From: Pseudomonas nabeulensis
Lineage (GTDB): Bacteria; Pseudomonadota; Gammaproteobacteria; Pseudomonadales; Pseudomonadaceae
Length of the DNA: 64,000 bases
Direction of reading: 5' to 3'
Assembly (NCBI RefSeq): GCF_004682045.1
Contig: NZ_QUZT01000032.1
Span: 1-64,000, forward strand
Position numbers and translations under genes: made by a program. The notes beneath the pieces were generated by a model. That model saw nothing but the letters and a program-made list of their open reading frames with translations. It ran no database searches and was not told the DNA's origin. Below are positions 24,575 to 33,058 of the stretch, one piece after another; positions within the stretch are counted from its first letter, which is position 1; each line of letters starts with the position of its first letter.

Positions 24575-26056
24575 ATGGGTGCCTGGCTTAGCAATATCTC
24601 GCTCAAGTACAAATTCTGGGCCGTCAACGCGGTCGCTTTCATCACCACGCTGTTGCTGGTGCTATACGCCGTACAGCTTGAACAACAGGCGCGCAGTGAG
24701 GCGTCCCAGGCGTCGGCTCAAGCGCAGGGGCGCTTGCTCAGTGCCTGGCCCGCCGACAAAGCATTGCCCAAAGACGAGCATTGGCTGACATTCGCTCAAG
24801 GCCAAGTCCCACACCTGGCCGACATGGATCTGTCAGCCCTGAGCAGCGCCAGCGGTTGGGTCGAACTCAATCACATGCCCTTGTTTGGCGACAACCCGTT
24901 GATGGGTGCCGAAGTGATCACCCGCTCTGACGGCCAACAGGTCGCCGTACTCGCCTACACGCCTAGCCTGAGCCAGGTATTTGGTGAACGCTTTGCCAAT
25001 TACGCCGTGGCCGTGGCGATCCTGATGCTGGCCATGCTCGGCGCCTCACAACTGCTGATCCGCTTCCTGCTCAGCCAGCTCAACACCCTCAAGGACGTGA
25101 TGCTGCACGTGGAAAAAACCGGCGACCTGGCGGCCCGCGTGCCCCTGGCGTGCAAGGACGAAGTCGGCCAGATGGCCAGCGCCTTCAACGCCATGCAGGC
25201 CGGCTACCAGCGCGTGGTCAACACCGTGGCACACACCGCCCGGCAATTGGATGATGGTGCCGCACGCCTGGCCAGCAGCATGAACGAGGTGCAGCACGGC
25301 ATGCTCGGGCAGCAAAGCGAAACCGACCAGGCCGCCACCGCCATCAACGAGATGACCGCTACCGTCTACCACATCGCCCAACATGCCGGCGCCACTCGCG
25401 ACCTGTCCCAGACCGCCGACACCCTCGCCGGCAGCGGCCAGGAAGTCGTAACCCGCGTACAGCGCTCGATTGCCGGGCTGTCCACCGGCGTGCAGCAAAC
25501 TGCAGAAATGATCCAGAAACTCGCCGAGGACAGCCAGAAAATCAACGGTGTGGTCAGTGTGATCCACAGCATCGCCGAACAGACCAACCTGCTCGCCCTC
25601 AATGCCGCCATCGAAGCCGCCCGCGCCGGGGAAATGGGCCGTGGCTTTGCGGTGGTCGCCGACGAAGTGCGCAACCTCGCCAAACGCGTGCAAAGCTCCA
25701 CCGACGAAATCACCCGCATGGTCTCGGCACTGCAAGCCGGTACCCGCGACGCGGTGGACTTCATGCAGGAAAGCTCGTTCAAGGCCGACGATTGCGTGCA
25801 GCAAGCCCAGGAAGCCGGCGTCGCACTCGCCGAAATCACCGGCGCTGTGGCACAGATGCGCGAGAGCAACACGCAAATCGCCGTCGCTGCCGAACAACAA
25901 AGCCACGTTGCCGAAGAGATGAACCGCGCAGTGGTGAGCATTCGCGATGTGACCGAAAACACCGTGCACCAAACCGTGGATTCGGCGACCACCAGTCACC
26001 AGCTGGCGACGTTGGCTGGGGAGTTGAGCAAAGCGATTGGGCAGTTGAAGTTGTAG
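24575..26056 (+). CDS. Methyl-accepting chemotaxis protein
   Basis: A 493-residue chemoreceptor. TM1 lies at about 13-34. A short periplasmic sensor domain of roughly 105 residues follows, then TM2 (about 143-166), a HAMP domain (about 167-220) and a cytoplasmic signalling helix bundle. The hairpin tip that contacts CheA/CheW is clear (SIAEQTNLLALNAAIEAAR, then GFAVVADEVRNLA). The ligand cannot be inferred; the sensor is too small for a dCache domain. The ATG at 24575 is preferred because MGAWLSNISLKYKFW begins directly before TM1. Translation could also begin upstream, without a clear ribosome site. Confidence 0.93.
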   Translation: MGAWLSNISLKYKFWAVNAVAFITTLLLVLYAVQLEQQARSEASQASAQAQGRLLSAWPADKALPKDEHWLTFAQGQVPHLADMDLSALSSASGWVELNHMPLFGDNPLMGAEVITRSDGQQVAVLAYTPSLSQVFGERFANYAVAVAILMLAMLGASQLLIRFLLSQLNTLKDVMLHVEKTGDLAARVPLACKDEVGQMASAFNAMQAGYQRVVNTVAHTARQLDDGAARLASSMNEVQHGMLGQQSETDQAATAINEMTATVYHIAQHAGATRDLSQTADTLAGSGQEVVTRVQRSIAGLSTGVQQTAEMIQKLAEDSQKINGVVSVIHSIAEQTNLLALNAAIEAARAGEMGRGFAVVADEVRNLAKRVQSSTDEITRMVSALQAGTRDAVDFMQESSFKADDCVQQAQEAGVALAEITGAVAQMRESNTQIAVAAEQQSHVAEEMNRAVVSIRDVTENTVHQTVDSATTSHQLATLAGELSKAIGQLKL

Positions 26057-26088
26057 GACTGTTGATCCTGTAATCCGGCGCCTACATC

Positions 26089-26114
26089 AAAACGTCGGTT
26101 TGCCCGACGTTTTG
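26089..26114 (+). terminator. Terminator of the chemoreceptor gene
   Basis: Hairpin AAAACGTCGG/CCGACGTTTT, with TTTT in the right arm. Confidence 0.7.
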
Positions 26115-26242
26115 GTGAAACGTCCTAGCCATCCTCGCGAATAACGCCGACTTCTTTTTCTATCGAACCTCTGCAAAGTCCCTCGCCTGAATACACAGCG
26201 CGAGGGATTGCAGATGGACTTTCTTGTTAATGGGCCAGCCTC

Positions 26243-28420
26243 TTGATCGCCGCGACCAGCCAAGCCATTGGCTATCTGGTGCTGGCGGCCATGGATTCGA
26301 AGGCGCGCGACGTCGAATCCGTTATCCGCGACTTCAACGGCTGCCTTAATACTTACGAGGCCTGGGCGGAGAGTTTCTTCAGCCTCTCGGCGCTTGATGT
26401 CGAGCAGGTATTCAGGGTCGGGGATGAGGTGGCGCTGGTGGCGCCGATCAATCGGTCCATCCTTCCCAACACCACCACGGCGACGTGCCAGGCAAACGGC
26501 ACGTTGACCCTGGTGCACATGTTCCAAAGCTCCCGCTTCGTGCCGATTGGCAATACGCCAGTGATGTTGCAGCGCATCGATCCCAACGGTGGACCACTGG
26601 GCGAGCCGCTCCATAAAACTATCGGGCCCAGCGGCATCCTGGAAGTCACCGAGTGTGATCGTAACCAGCCGTATCGGGTCAGCTTTTACCCCAACGTTTC
26701 CAAGGCGCATTTCACGGCGCTGTATGCCTCTTATCAGTCGGTCATTGCCCCACTGGAAACCTGGCTGCGCAATGAATGGACCCGCACGTTCGAACCCCTG
26801 TGGAAAGACTACACCGAAGCAAACTTTCTCAAGCGCTACCTATCGCTTCATGACGCCTACGCCCGCGGATTCAGCGACGCGTTGTACTCGCTCTGGGACA
26901 AACTGAAGCAGTTGTTGCAGTGGCTGTCAGCGCCTTTGGTGCATGCCGAACAACTGTTGCATTACCTGTCTCAGCTTGAGTTTGAAACGCTGCTTGAAGC
27001 CAGTGCCGAATCCATCGCCAAAGGCTTGCTGGTGCTGAGTGATGAACCGCTGCTGTTCATCTATTTGTCGGTGCTGGTCAGTTGGATGCGGATGTTGCCG
27101 CCGCCGTACATGAACGAATTGCTGGGGGAAATCAGCGCCGAGGTATTGATCAATTTGTTGTTGTGTCTCGCCACCGCCGGGATGGGCATGGCGATACGCA
27201 TGAGCACGAAGGTGCTGGGAAGCATTAAGTCTCAAGGCGTGCGCAGGTGGCTGGATCATATCGCCCGGCAGTTTGGCAAAACGCGTGTGGATGAGCATGC
27301 CGAACTGGCCAAACCGTTTCTGCTGGGGAGTCATGCGACGCCGGTCAAGGTGATTCCGGATGTGCCGTTGAAGGTCGGAGATCAAGTGGTTTTGAATCCG
27401 GTGGCGCTGGTGCGGGAGAAGAGTAGGCCGCGCTCGGCGCTAGTGCGGTCGGAGCATGTTGATGATGTACCGGTGTCGGGAAAGAACCCGAACGGCGAAG
27501 CGGCTACCAGTGCGGATAAAACCGTGACCAACGGTTGCCCGGTGTCGATGGTTACCGGGGAAGAGTTGCTGACCCTTGTTGATGGTGCGCTGGACGGGAT
27601 TTTGCCGTTCGAGTGGACACGGTTGTATCGCACCAGTGCGGTGGAAATCGATTGCGGGCTGGGGTTTGGCTGGAGCCATTCGCTGGCGCATCGGCTGGAC
27701 GTTTCAGGTGATTCGGTGGTGTGGACCGATCATGAGAATCGGTCGACTGCCCTGCCCTTGCCGTCTTCTTCGCGGCCGGCGATTACCAATAGCCTGGCCG
27801 AAGCGGCAATCTACTTGGGCTCGGTGCCGGATGAGTTGGTGCTGGCGCAGGCGTCGCGTTTCTACCATTTCCGTAACGGTTTGCTGACAGCGATCAGCGA
27901 CGCGTATGACAACCGGTTGCGTATTTCCCGGGATTTCTTGGGGCGTATTGAGCGGGTGTCTAACGGCGTTGGGCGTTCGCTGTTCTTGCGCTATTCGTCA
28001 GATCGCATTGTTGCGGTTGAGTACCAGATTCAGCGGGCAAAGGGGTATGAGCCCTACGTCTGGGTCACTGAGCTAATCGTTGTTTCCTACGCCTACGACG
28101 AACTTGGACGGTTGGTTTCAGCGACCAATGCCGTAGGCGAAAGCGAGACTTACCGGTACGACGATCAGCACGTGATTCTTGAGCGTGGTTTGGCCGGTGG
28201 GGCGAGTTTCTTCTGGGAGTGGGAAAGGTCCGGCAAGGCCGCGCGATGTGTTCGGCATTGGGCGAGTTTTTCCCAGATGGACACGCGGTATGCCTGGGAT
28301 GACAACGGTCGCGTCACGGTGTTTAACGCCGATGGCAGTCAGGAAGTCTATGTGCATGACTCGCGTGCGCGGTTGGTACAGCCCAGCACTTCAAATCCTA
28401 CGACGACAAGGGCCGGCTGA
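26243..28420 (+). CDS. Rhs protein, N-terminal fragment
   Basis: 725 codons from a weak TTG start. Residues 1-430 are an unusual N-terminal part with beta-rich GILEVTECDRNQPYRVSF and hydrophobic helices at about 265-320 (LLFIYLSVLVSWMRM, LINLLLCLATAGMGM). No PAAR motif was recognised. From about residue 430 the DUF6531-like segment NGCPVSMVTGEELL starts, and YD repeats such as YRYDDQHVILERG follow from about 600. The last 10 residues are frameshift product. Its partner is the frame at 28447. Confidence 0.7.
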   Translation: MIAATSQAIGYLVLAAMDSKARDVESVIRDFNGCLNTYEAWAESFFSLSALDVEQVFRVGDEVALVAPINRSILPNTTTATCQANGTLTLVHMFQSSRFVPIGNTPVMLQRIDPNGGPLGEPLHKTIGPSGILEVTECDRNQPYRVSFYPNVSKAHFTALYASYQSVIAPLETWLRNEWTRTFEPLWKDYTEANFLKRYLSLHDAYARGFSDALYSLWDKLKQLLQWLSAPLVHAEQLLHYLSQLEFETLLEASAESIAKGLLVLSDEPLLFIYLSVLVSWMRMLPPPYMNELLGEISAEVLINLLLCLATAGMGMAIRMSTKVLGSIKSQGVRRWLDHIARQFGKTRVDEHAELAKPFLLGSHATPVKVIPDVPLKVGDQVVLNPVALVREKSRPRSALVRSEHVDDVPVSGKNPNGEAATSADKTVTNGCPVSMVTGEELLTLVDGALDGILPFEWTRLYRTSAVEIDCGLGFGWSHSLAHRLDVSGDSVVWTDHENRSTALPLPSSSRPAITNSLAEAAIYLGSVPDELVLAQASRFYHFRNGLLTAISDAYDNRLRISRDFLGRIERVSNGVGRSLFLRYSSDRIVAVEYQIQRAKGYEPYVWVTELIVVSYAYDELGRLVSATNAVGESETYRYDDQHVILERGLAGGASFFWEWERSGKAARCVRHWASFSQMDTRYAWDDNGRVTVFNADGSQEVYVHDSRARLVQPSTSNPTTTRAG

Positions 28421-28446
28421 CGGTTGAACAGGACCCGCTCGGGGCG

Positions 28447-30918
28447 GTGACGGCGTATCAGTACGACGAAGCCGGGCGTTTGGTGGCGTTGTTTCCGGGG
28501 GACGATGAGCCAACGTCCTACGAGCATGACAACGGGTTCGTACGGGTTGTGCGGCGGGGTGAGGCGGTTTGGAAGTACGAGCGTAATGATCAGGGCGATG
28601 TCATGCGCAGGATCGATCCTGACGGGCATATCACCGACTACACGTACAACAAATACGGGCAGCTGATTGGGGTTTGGTATCCCGATCACAGTCGCCAGCG
28701 GTTGGTGTGGAATGAGCGTGGGCAGCTAGTTGAGGAACAGCTGCCCAATGGCGGGATCAAGCGTTATCGCTATGACGAACTGGGGCGGCAGATTGCCCGC
28801 GAAGATGAACATGGCGCGCTGACTCAGTATCAGTGGGATGGCGTTGGGCGCTTGGTTCGGGTGGTTCTTCCGGGTGGGGCTTGCAGGGAATATGGCTACA
28901 ACGCTTACGGAAAAATCACTGCTGAACGGGACGAGTTAGGGAACGTTACCCGTTACGAATATGCGGATGGGTTGCACCTGATCAGTCGTCGCGTCAACGC
29001 TGACGGCTCGCAGATCAAATACCGTTACGACAATGTGCGGTTACTGCTGACCGAGATTGAAAACGAGGTGGGTGAAACCTACCGACTGGATTACCACCCC
29101 AATGGGCTGATCCAGCAGGAGATTGGGTTCGACGGTCAGCGCACTGCCTATGTTTATGACCTCAATGGCAACCTGCAAGAAAAGACCGAACATGGCGATG
29201 ACGGCAGTCAGTTAGTCACCTGCTACGAGCGGGATCATGCCGGGCGGCTGGTACGAAAAATCCTTCCCGATGGGAAATCCGTCGACTATACGTACGACCG
29301 CCAAGGCAATCTCCTAAGCGTCGACGATAGCCACTGGTTTCTCGCCTACGAATACGACGCGCAAAACCGCCTCACCGCCGAACACCAAGGCTGGGGCACC
29401 CTGCGCTATGGCTACGACGTCTGCGGCCAACTTCAAAAGCTGCGTCTGCCTGATAACAACCGCGTCGTTTTCAACCACGCCAAGGGCGGCCATCTCTCTA
29501 CCGTCGAACTGAACGGTGAAACCCTAACCTCTCACCTCTACAAATCCGGCCAGGAACACCAACGCCAACAAGGCCAACTCCTCAGTCATTACCACTACGA
29601 CGACCAACAGCGCCTGCACGCCCACGCCGTCACCCAGCAGGACCATTACCTTTTCCAACGCCAGTACGACTACGACAAATCCGGCAACCTCACTCGCCTG
29701 CTGGATACCCGCAAGGGCGAACACCACTACCACTACGACCCGCTAAACCGTCTCACCCGCGCCAACCACTCCCAGGACGTGCAAGAACGTTTCGGCCACG
29801 ACCCGGCGGGCAACCTGCTGATGCACGACCGCCCCGGCCCGGACATCGTGGCGGGTAATCGTTTGATGAGTCAGGGTGATAACCACTATGACTACGATGC
29901 GTTCGGCGATCTGATTCGTGAGCGGCGCGGCAAAGGCCATGCGCTGGTCACTGAATACCGCTACGACTGTCAGCATCGGTTGATTGGTGTCATCAAGCCA
30001 AACGGCCAAACCGCCAGCTATCGCTATGACCCATTTGGGCGGCGAATCAGCAAAACCGTAGACGGCATCACTACGGAATTTTTCTGGCAAGGCGACAAGC
30101 TGGTTGCCGAACATCACGCAGATCAGCATCGCAGCTATCTCTACGAGCCGGATAGTTTTCGCCCACTGGCGCTACTGGAAGGCTTCGGCCCAAAAGCAGT
30201 AAAGCCCTACCACTACCAACTCGACCACCTCGGCACGCCGCAGGAGCTCACTGACACCGATGGCGAAATCGTCTGGTCCGCCCACTACCGCGCCTACGGA
30301 GAAATCAGCCGCCTTGATGCCGGAAAAGTCGACAACCCAATAAGGTTTCAGGGTCAGTACTTCGACCAGGAAAGTGGGCTGCACTACAACCGTCATCGCT
30401 ACTACAATCCGGATATTGGTCGCTACCTGACGCCGGACCCGGTGAAGTTGGCGGGTGGAATCAACGCATACCAGTACGCAGCTAACCCTACAGGGTGGGT
30501 AGATCCGCTGGGTTTAAGCAGATGCCCAGGCGGAGACGGCTGTAAACCTACGCATCGCACTGATGACCCAGCTGCCAAAGCCCGAGTCAAAAAAGAGGAT
30601 GATGCGCAAGCCCCTAAAGGCGCTGATAGCGAGTTCTCAAGAAATGGTGCATTCAGAAGAGCAAAGGCTATAGGCGGTGTTCCCATGAACCAACAGCCAC
30701 AGAGCGTTTTCCGAGAAACCATCACGGACCAAGATCGTTATATTCAAGGAAGAGTTTATAAATTTGAGTTACGAGGTAGAGTTGTTGAAATTCGAGAACA
30801 CTCTTTGGGCCACGAAAAAGGCAACCATGCTCCACATTTCAATACCGAAATCAATATCGGCGACATTAAAAGGCCGCTGACTATCGGTGATGACTCCCAT
30901 ACTTACTTCAGGAGATAG
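28447..30918 (+). CDS. Rhs protein, YD-repeat core and C-terminal toxin tip
   Basis: 823 codons from a GTG that is inside the original gene. About 20 YD repeats (for example YQYDEAGRLVALF, YDRQGNLLSV) form the shell wall. The Rhs-associated core ends with YYNPDIGRYLTPDP and the self-cleavage motif PTGWVDPLGL near residue 690. The remaining 133 residues are a variable tip with AFRRAKAIGGVPMNQQP, then EIREHSLGHEKGNHAPHFN, rich in histidines as in nuclease tips. The stop lies three bases before a small AT-rich gene, the probable immunity gene. Confidence 0.75.
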   Translation: MTAYQYDEAGRLVALFPGDDEPTSYEHDNGFVRVVRRGEAVWKYERNDQGDVMRRIDPDGHITDYTYNKYGQLIGVWYPDHSRQRLVWNERGQLVEEQLPNGGIKRYRYDELGRQIAREDEHGALTQYQWDGVGRLVRVVLPGGACREYGYNAYGKITAERDELGNVTRYEYADGLHLISRRVNADGSQIKYRYDNVRLLLTEIENEVGETYRLDYHPNGLIQQEIGFDGQRTAYVYDLNGNLQEKTEHGDDGSQLVTCYERDHAGRLVRKILPDGKSVDYTYDRQGNLLSVDDSHWFLAYEYDAQNRLTAEHQGWGTLRYGYDVCGQLQKLRLPDNNRVVFNHAKGGHLSTVELNGETLTSHLYKSGQEHQRQQGQLLSHYHYDDQQRLHAHAVTQQDHYLFQRQYDYDKSGNLTRLLDTRKGEHHYHYDPLNRLTRANHSQDVQERFGHDPAGNLLMHDRPGPDIVAGNRLMSQGDNHYDYDAFGDLIRERRGKGHALVTEYRYDCQHRLIGVIKPNGQTASYRYDPFGRRISKTVDGITTEFFWQGDKLVAEHHADQHRSYLYEPDSFRPLALLEGFGPKAVKPYHYQLDHLGTPQELTDTDGEIVWSAHYRAYGEISRLDAGKVDNPIRFQGQYFDQESGLHYNRHRYYNPDIGRYLTPDPVKLAGGINAYQYAANPTGWVDPLGLSRCPGGDGCKPTHRTDDPAAKARVKKEDDAQAPKGADSEFSRNGAFRRAKAIGGVPMNQQPQSVFRETITDQDRYIQGRVYKFELRGRVVEIREHSLGHEKGNHAPHFNTEINIGDIKRPLTIGDDSHTYFRR

Positions 30919-30921
30919 AAA

Positions 30922-31557
30922 ATGAAGACGGTTTTTATATACGAAGTCGGCATACGCCCCTGGGATCAGATTCAACATACAGAAAACTCTGAGTACACCA
31001 CGATATCTCTACTCAACCAAGACTTTGGTAGCGTATGGAAAACGTGGCGTATGCTTGCATCTTTGTTGACACATGAATGGCCGACAATAATAAAATGGTA
31101 CACCACGAGCTCACCCCAATACAGCAAAACACATGAATATCAAACGCTAAAAGATTTTTCAAAAAAATCTGGACCAAAAGATATATTCAAAAAAAATGAA
31201 GAAACACTCATTTATTCAGGAATAAAGCACCTAAACTCCAACCCAGAAAATATAGACCCCATAGATCTTAAAGTGTACAGAGTATCAACAACCTTAATGC
31301 TAAAAGAGAAAGGCAACCAAATAGAGCAACTGTGGCACCGATTAAGCCACCTTAAACACATTTCCACAACTGAGGATTTCAAATCAATACTCGCAGACAA
31401 CGAAATTCTATCGTTCAGATTTTACGATTCAGAAACGTTTGGAGCTGCTCAACTCATATGCCACTCAGTGCACGCCCCCAAAATAATAGATGCTCTTGCT
31501 AGCCTTAAAACAGATGAGATCCCTAGAGCCGGGGTTTACAAGTACATTCACAGCTAA
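30922..31557 (+). CDS. Probable immunity protein for the Rhs tip
   Basis: A 211-residue protein with no family I recognise. AGGAG lies seven bases before the ATG, and the start is only three bases after the Rhs stop. Base composition falls sharply (many AAA, AAT and ATA codons) compared with the Rhs core. No signal peptide or membrane helix, so it is cytoplasmic. Position directly after a polymorphic toxin tip is the only evidence for an immunity role. Confidence 0.6.
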   Translation: MKTVFIYEVGIRPWDQIQHTENSEYTTISLLNQDFGSVWKTWRMLASLLTHEWPTIIKWYTTSSPQYSKTHEYQTLKDFSKKSGPKDIFKKNEETLIYSGIKHLNSNPENIDPIDLKVYRVSTTLMLKEKGNQIEQLWHRLSHLKHISTTEDFKSILADNEILSFRFYDSETFGAAQLICHSVHAPKIIDALASLKTDEIPRAGVYKYIHS

Positions 31558-31657
31558 CTTAAGCAAAGCCTTTTAACTGCATGACCTAAAGACCACCCCA
31601 AACTGACCGTATCGAAATACCACGACAGTAAAACTTTTGATAGAAATCATCTCACCC

Positions 31658-32101
31658 ATGAACAACAAAGAGATATTCAGCAAAAAAATTATCAACCCAG
31701 CCATCACGAAGGTAAACCATCTTGAAAATGAGATAGATGAAACCTTCGAAAACATGAAGATCACTCATAAAAAACTTGATCAAGAAGAACTCTCAACAAT
31801 AATAAACACCCTCACGAAAACTTTCTTCAAATCAGAGAGCAACCTACTCAACCCGACCGAATTGAACGAAAAAAGCACAGAATACAACCCAAAATTCTGG
31901 CGGGAAATACAACATCGCATTCACCAAAAACATCTGATCCTTCTAGTCTATGACTCTGCGTACAGAGCTTGGGAAGTCGGCGATGCACAAGACGTGGCGT
32001 CAATCCTGCACGAAACGACCGGATACCCATTCTGGGTAACGGATAGTGAATTCACGTTTTTGGTGCATATGGATGATCATGACTGTATCCATTGGGCTTG
32101 A
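31658..32101 (+). CDS. Small AT-rich protein, possible second immunity protein
   Basis: A 147-residue protein from the ATG at 31658; a TTG seven codons earlier (31637) is possible, and no clear ribosome site marks either. The first half is helical and lysine-rich (KITHKKLDQEELSTIINTL). The second half (HLILLVYDSAYRAWEVGDAQ to FLVHMDDHDCIHWA) looks like a compact alpha/beta domain. It may be an orphan immunity gene kept from an earlier tip. Function not recognised. Confidence 0.5.
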   Translation: MNNKEIFSKKIINPAITKVNHLENEIDETFENMKITHKKLDQEELSTIINTLTKTFFKSESNLLNPTELNEKSTEYNPKFWREIQHRIHQKHLILLVYDSAYRAWEVGDAQDVASILHETTGYPFWVTDSEFTFLVHMDDHDCIHWA

Positions 32102-32139
32102 AAAACGCCAAAAGCGGAAAGACTTCTAGAGGATGATAA

Positions 32140-32553
32140 ATGGCGACGCTACTGACAAAACCATCAGACCTTACAGCAAGTAATTATAAAAAAGCTCGAA
32201 TTCTGGCGTTCAACGAACACGTAGAAGAAGATGTCACTTTGCTCGTAGACGGGACAGTCGTAAATTGCTTTATCAGCTACTGCCCCTATGAAATAGAAGT
32301 TGGAAAATTCTACGATGTGGAGCTAACCATGAATCTCGCGGATGACTACGAGCTAGACCCGGTAGAGCCAAGCGGGCTTTCCGCCGTGAAAATAGACCCT
32401 GGCTTTACCTACCTTCTATACGGTGAACTCTATGACGATAAATTTCTCACCTTCACATCACTGAACGATGAAGGGATACATTACGACCATCCAGACTGCA
32501 ACGAGCACTTTGTCAGATTAAAAGTTGAAAGGATCGACGCCAGTTTTCGCTAG
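32140..32553 (+). CDS. Small acidic protein in the Rhs tail region
   Basis: A 137-residue acidic protein predicted to be mostly beta (VTLLVDGTVVNCFISYCPYE, FTYLLYGELYDDKFLTFTS). GAGGA lies six bases upstream of the ATG. AT-rich like its two upstream neighbours. No family recognised; a third immunity-like or accessory gene is plausible from position only. Confidence 0.55.
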   Translation: MATLLTKPSDLTASNYKKARILAFNEHVEEDVTLLVDGTVVNCFISYCPYEIEVGKFYDVELTMNLADDYELDPVEPSGLSAVKIDPGFTYLLYGELYDDKFLTFTSLNDEGIHYDHPDCNEHFVRLKVERIDASFR

Positions 32554-32692
32554 ACGCCTGAAATTCCGTACGACCGGTATATAAGGGGGTATAGGTACGC
32601 TATGACCCCCATAGCCAGCCCCAATTCGCCACCCCACCCACCCCCACCTAGACTCTGTCCAAGTTGTTTCAACGGACAGAGGATTCACCATC

Positions 32693-33055
32693 ATGGGCAA
32701 ACGTCACCCCAATCTCCCCGCCTGGCAATGGCGTAGCTACCCACAAAACCACCAGCACCCGACCAACCTGGCGTTGCACCTGATTGCCGTGCCGCTGTTT
32801 ATCATCGGGTTTCTGTTGATTGTGTCCGGGGTATTCAGCCTGAGCCTGGCCAGTTTCGCCGTTGGCGTTGTCGGTATCCTGGCGGGACTGGCGTTGCAGC
32901 GTCATGGTCACAGCCTGGAAGCCCAGGCCAGTGAGCCGTTCAGTGATCGCACAGACGCTGTGCAGCGCCTGGTGGTCGAGCAGTTTGTGACGTTTCCGCG
33001 CTTTGTGTTCAGCGGTGGCTGGTGGCGTGCTTGGCGGCAGCGCCATCGCCACTGA
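32693..33055 (+). CDS. Small membrane protein, possibly DUF962/Mpo1-like
   Basis: A 120-residue protein with two adjacent hydrophobic segments (about 28-48 and 50-68). The N-terminal pattern NHQHPTNLALHLIAVPL and the post-membrane HGHSLEAQASEPFSD resemble the HxxPxNxxxHxxxxP and HxxxExxxP motifs of the DUF962/Mpo1-like family, some of which are 2-hydroxy fatty acid dioxygenases. Matching is partial, so catalysis is not claimed. AGAGGA precedes the ATG. It is convergent with the thioesterase gene. Confidence 0.65.
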   Translation: MGKRHPNLPAWQWRSYPQNHQHPTNLALHLIAVPLFIIGFLLIVSGVFSLSLASFAVGVVGILAGLALQRHGHSLEAQASEPFSDRTDAVQRLVVEQFVTFPRFVFSGGWWRAWRQRHRH

Positions 33056-33058
33056 GGG

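Larger units (their letters stand above)
26214..30918 (+). pseudogene. Rhs polymorphic toxin gene interrupted by frameshifts
   Basis: The two neighbouring open frames 26243-28420 and 28447-30918 together form one Rhs protein, but they lie in different frames. The break is at about 28376-28395: the first frame leaves the YD-repeat pattern at RARLVQ, while the second frame already reads QHFKSYDDKGRLTVEQDPLG upstream of any start codon. At the 5' end an ATG at 26214 with a GAGGGA ribosome site six bases upstream reads MDFLVNGPAS and then hits a stop. One extra T in the TCTTG at 26241-26245 would join it to the long frame. Either the gene is decayed, or these are sequencing errors. Confidence 0.75.

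Noticed and set aside
28370..28447. Programmed frameshift in the Rhs gene
   Set aside because: No slippery heptamer or stimulatory structure was seen, and the junction appears to lack several codons of the YD pattern.
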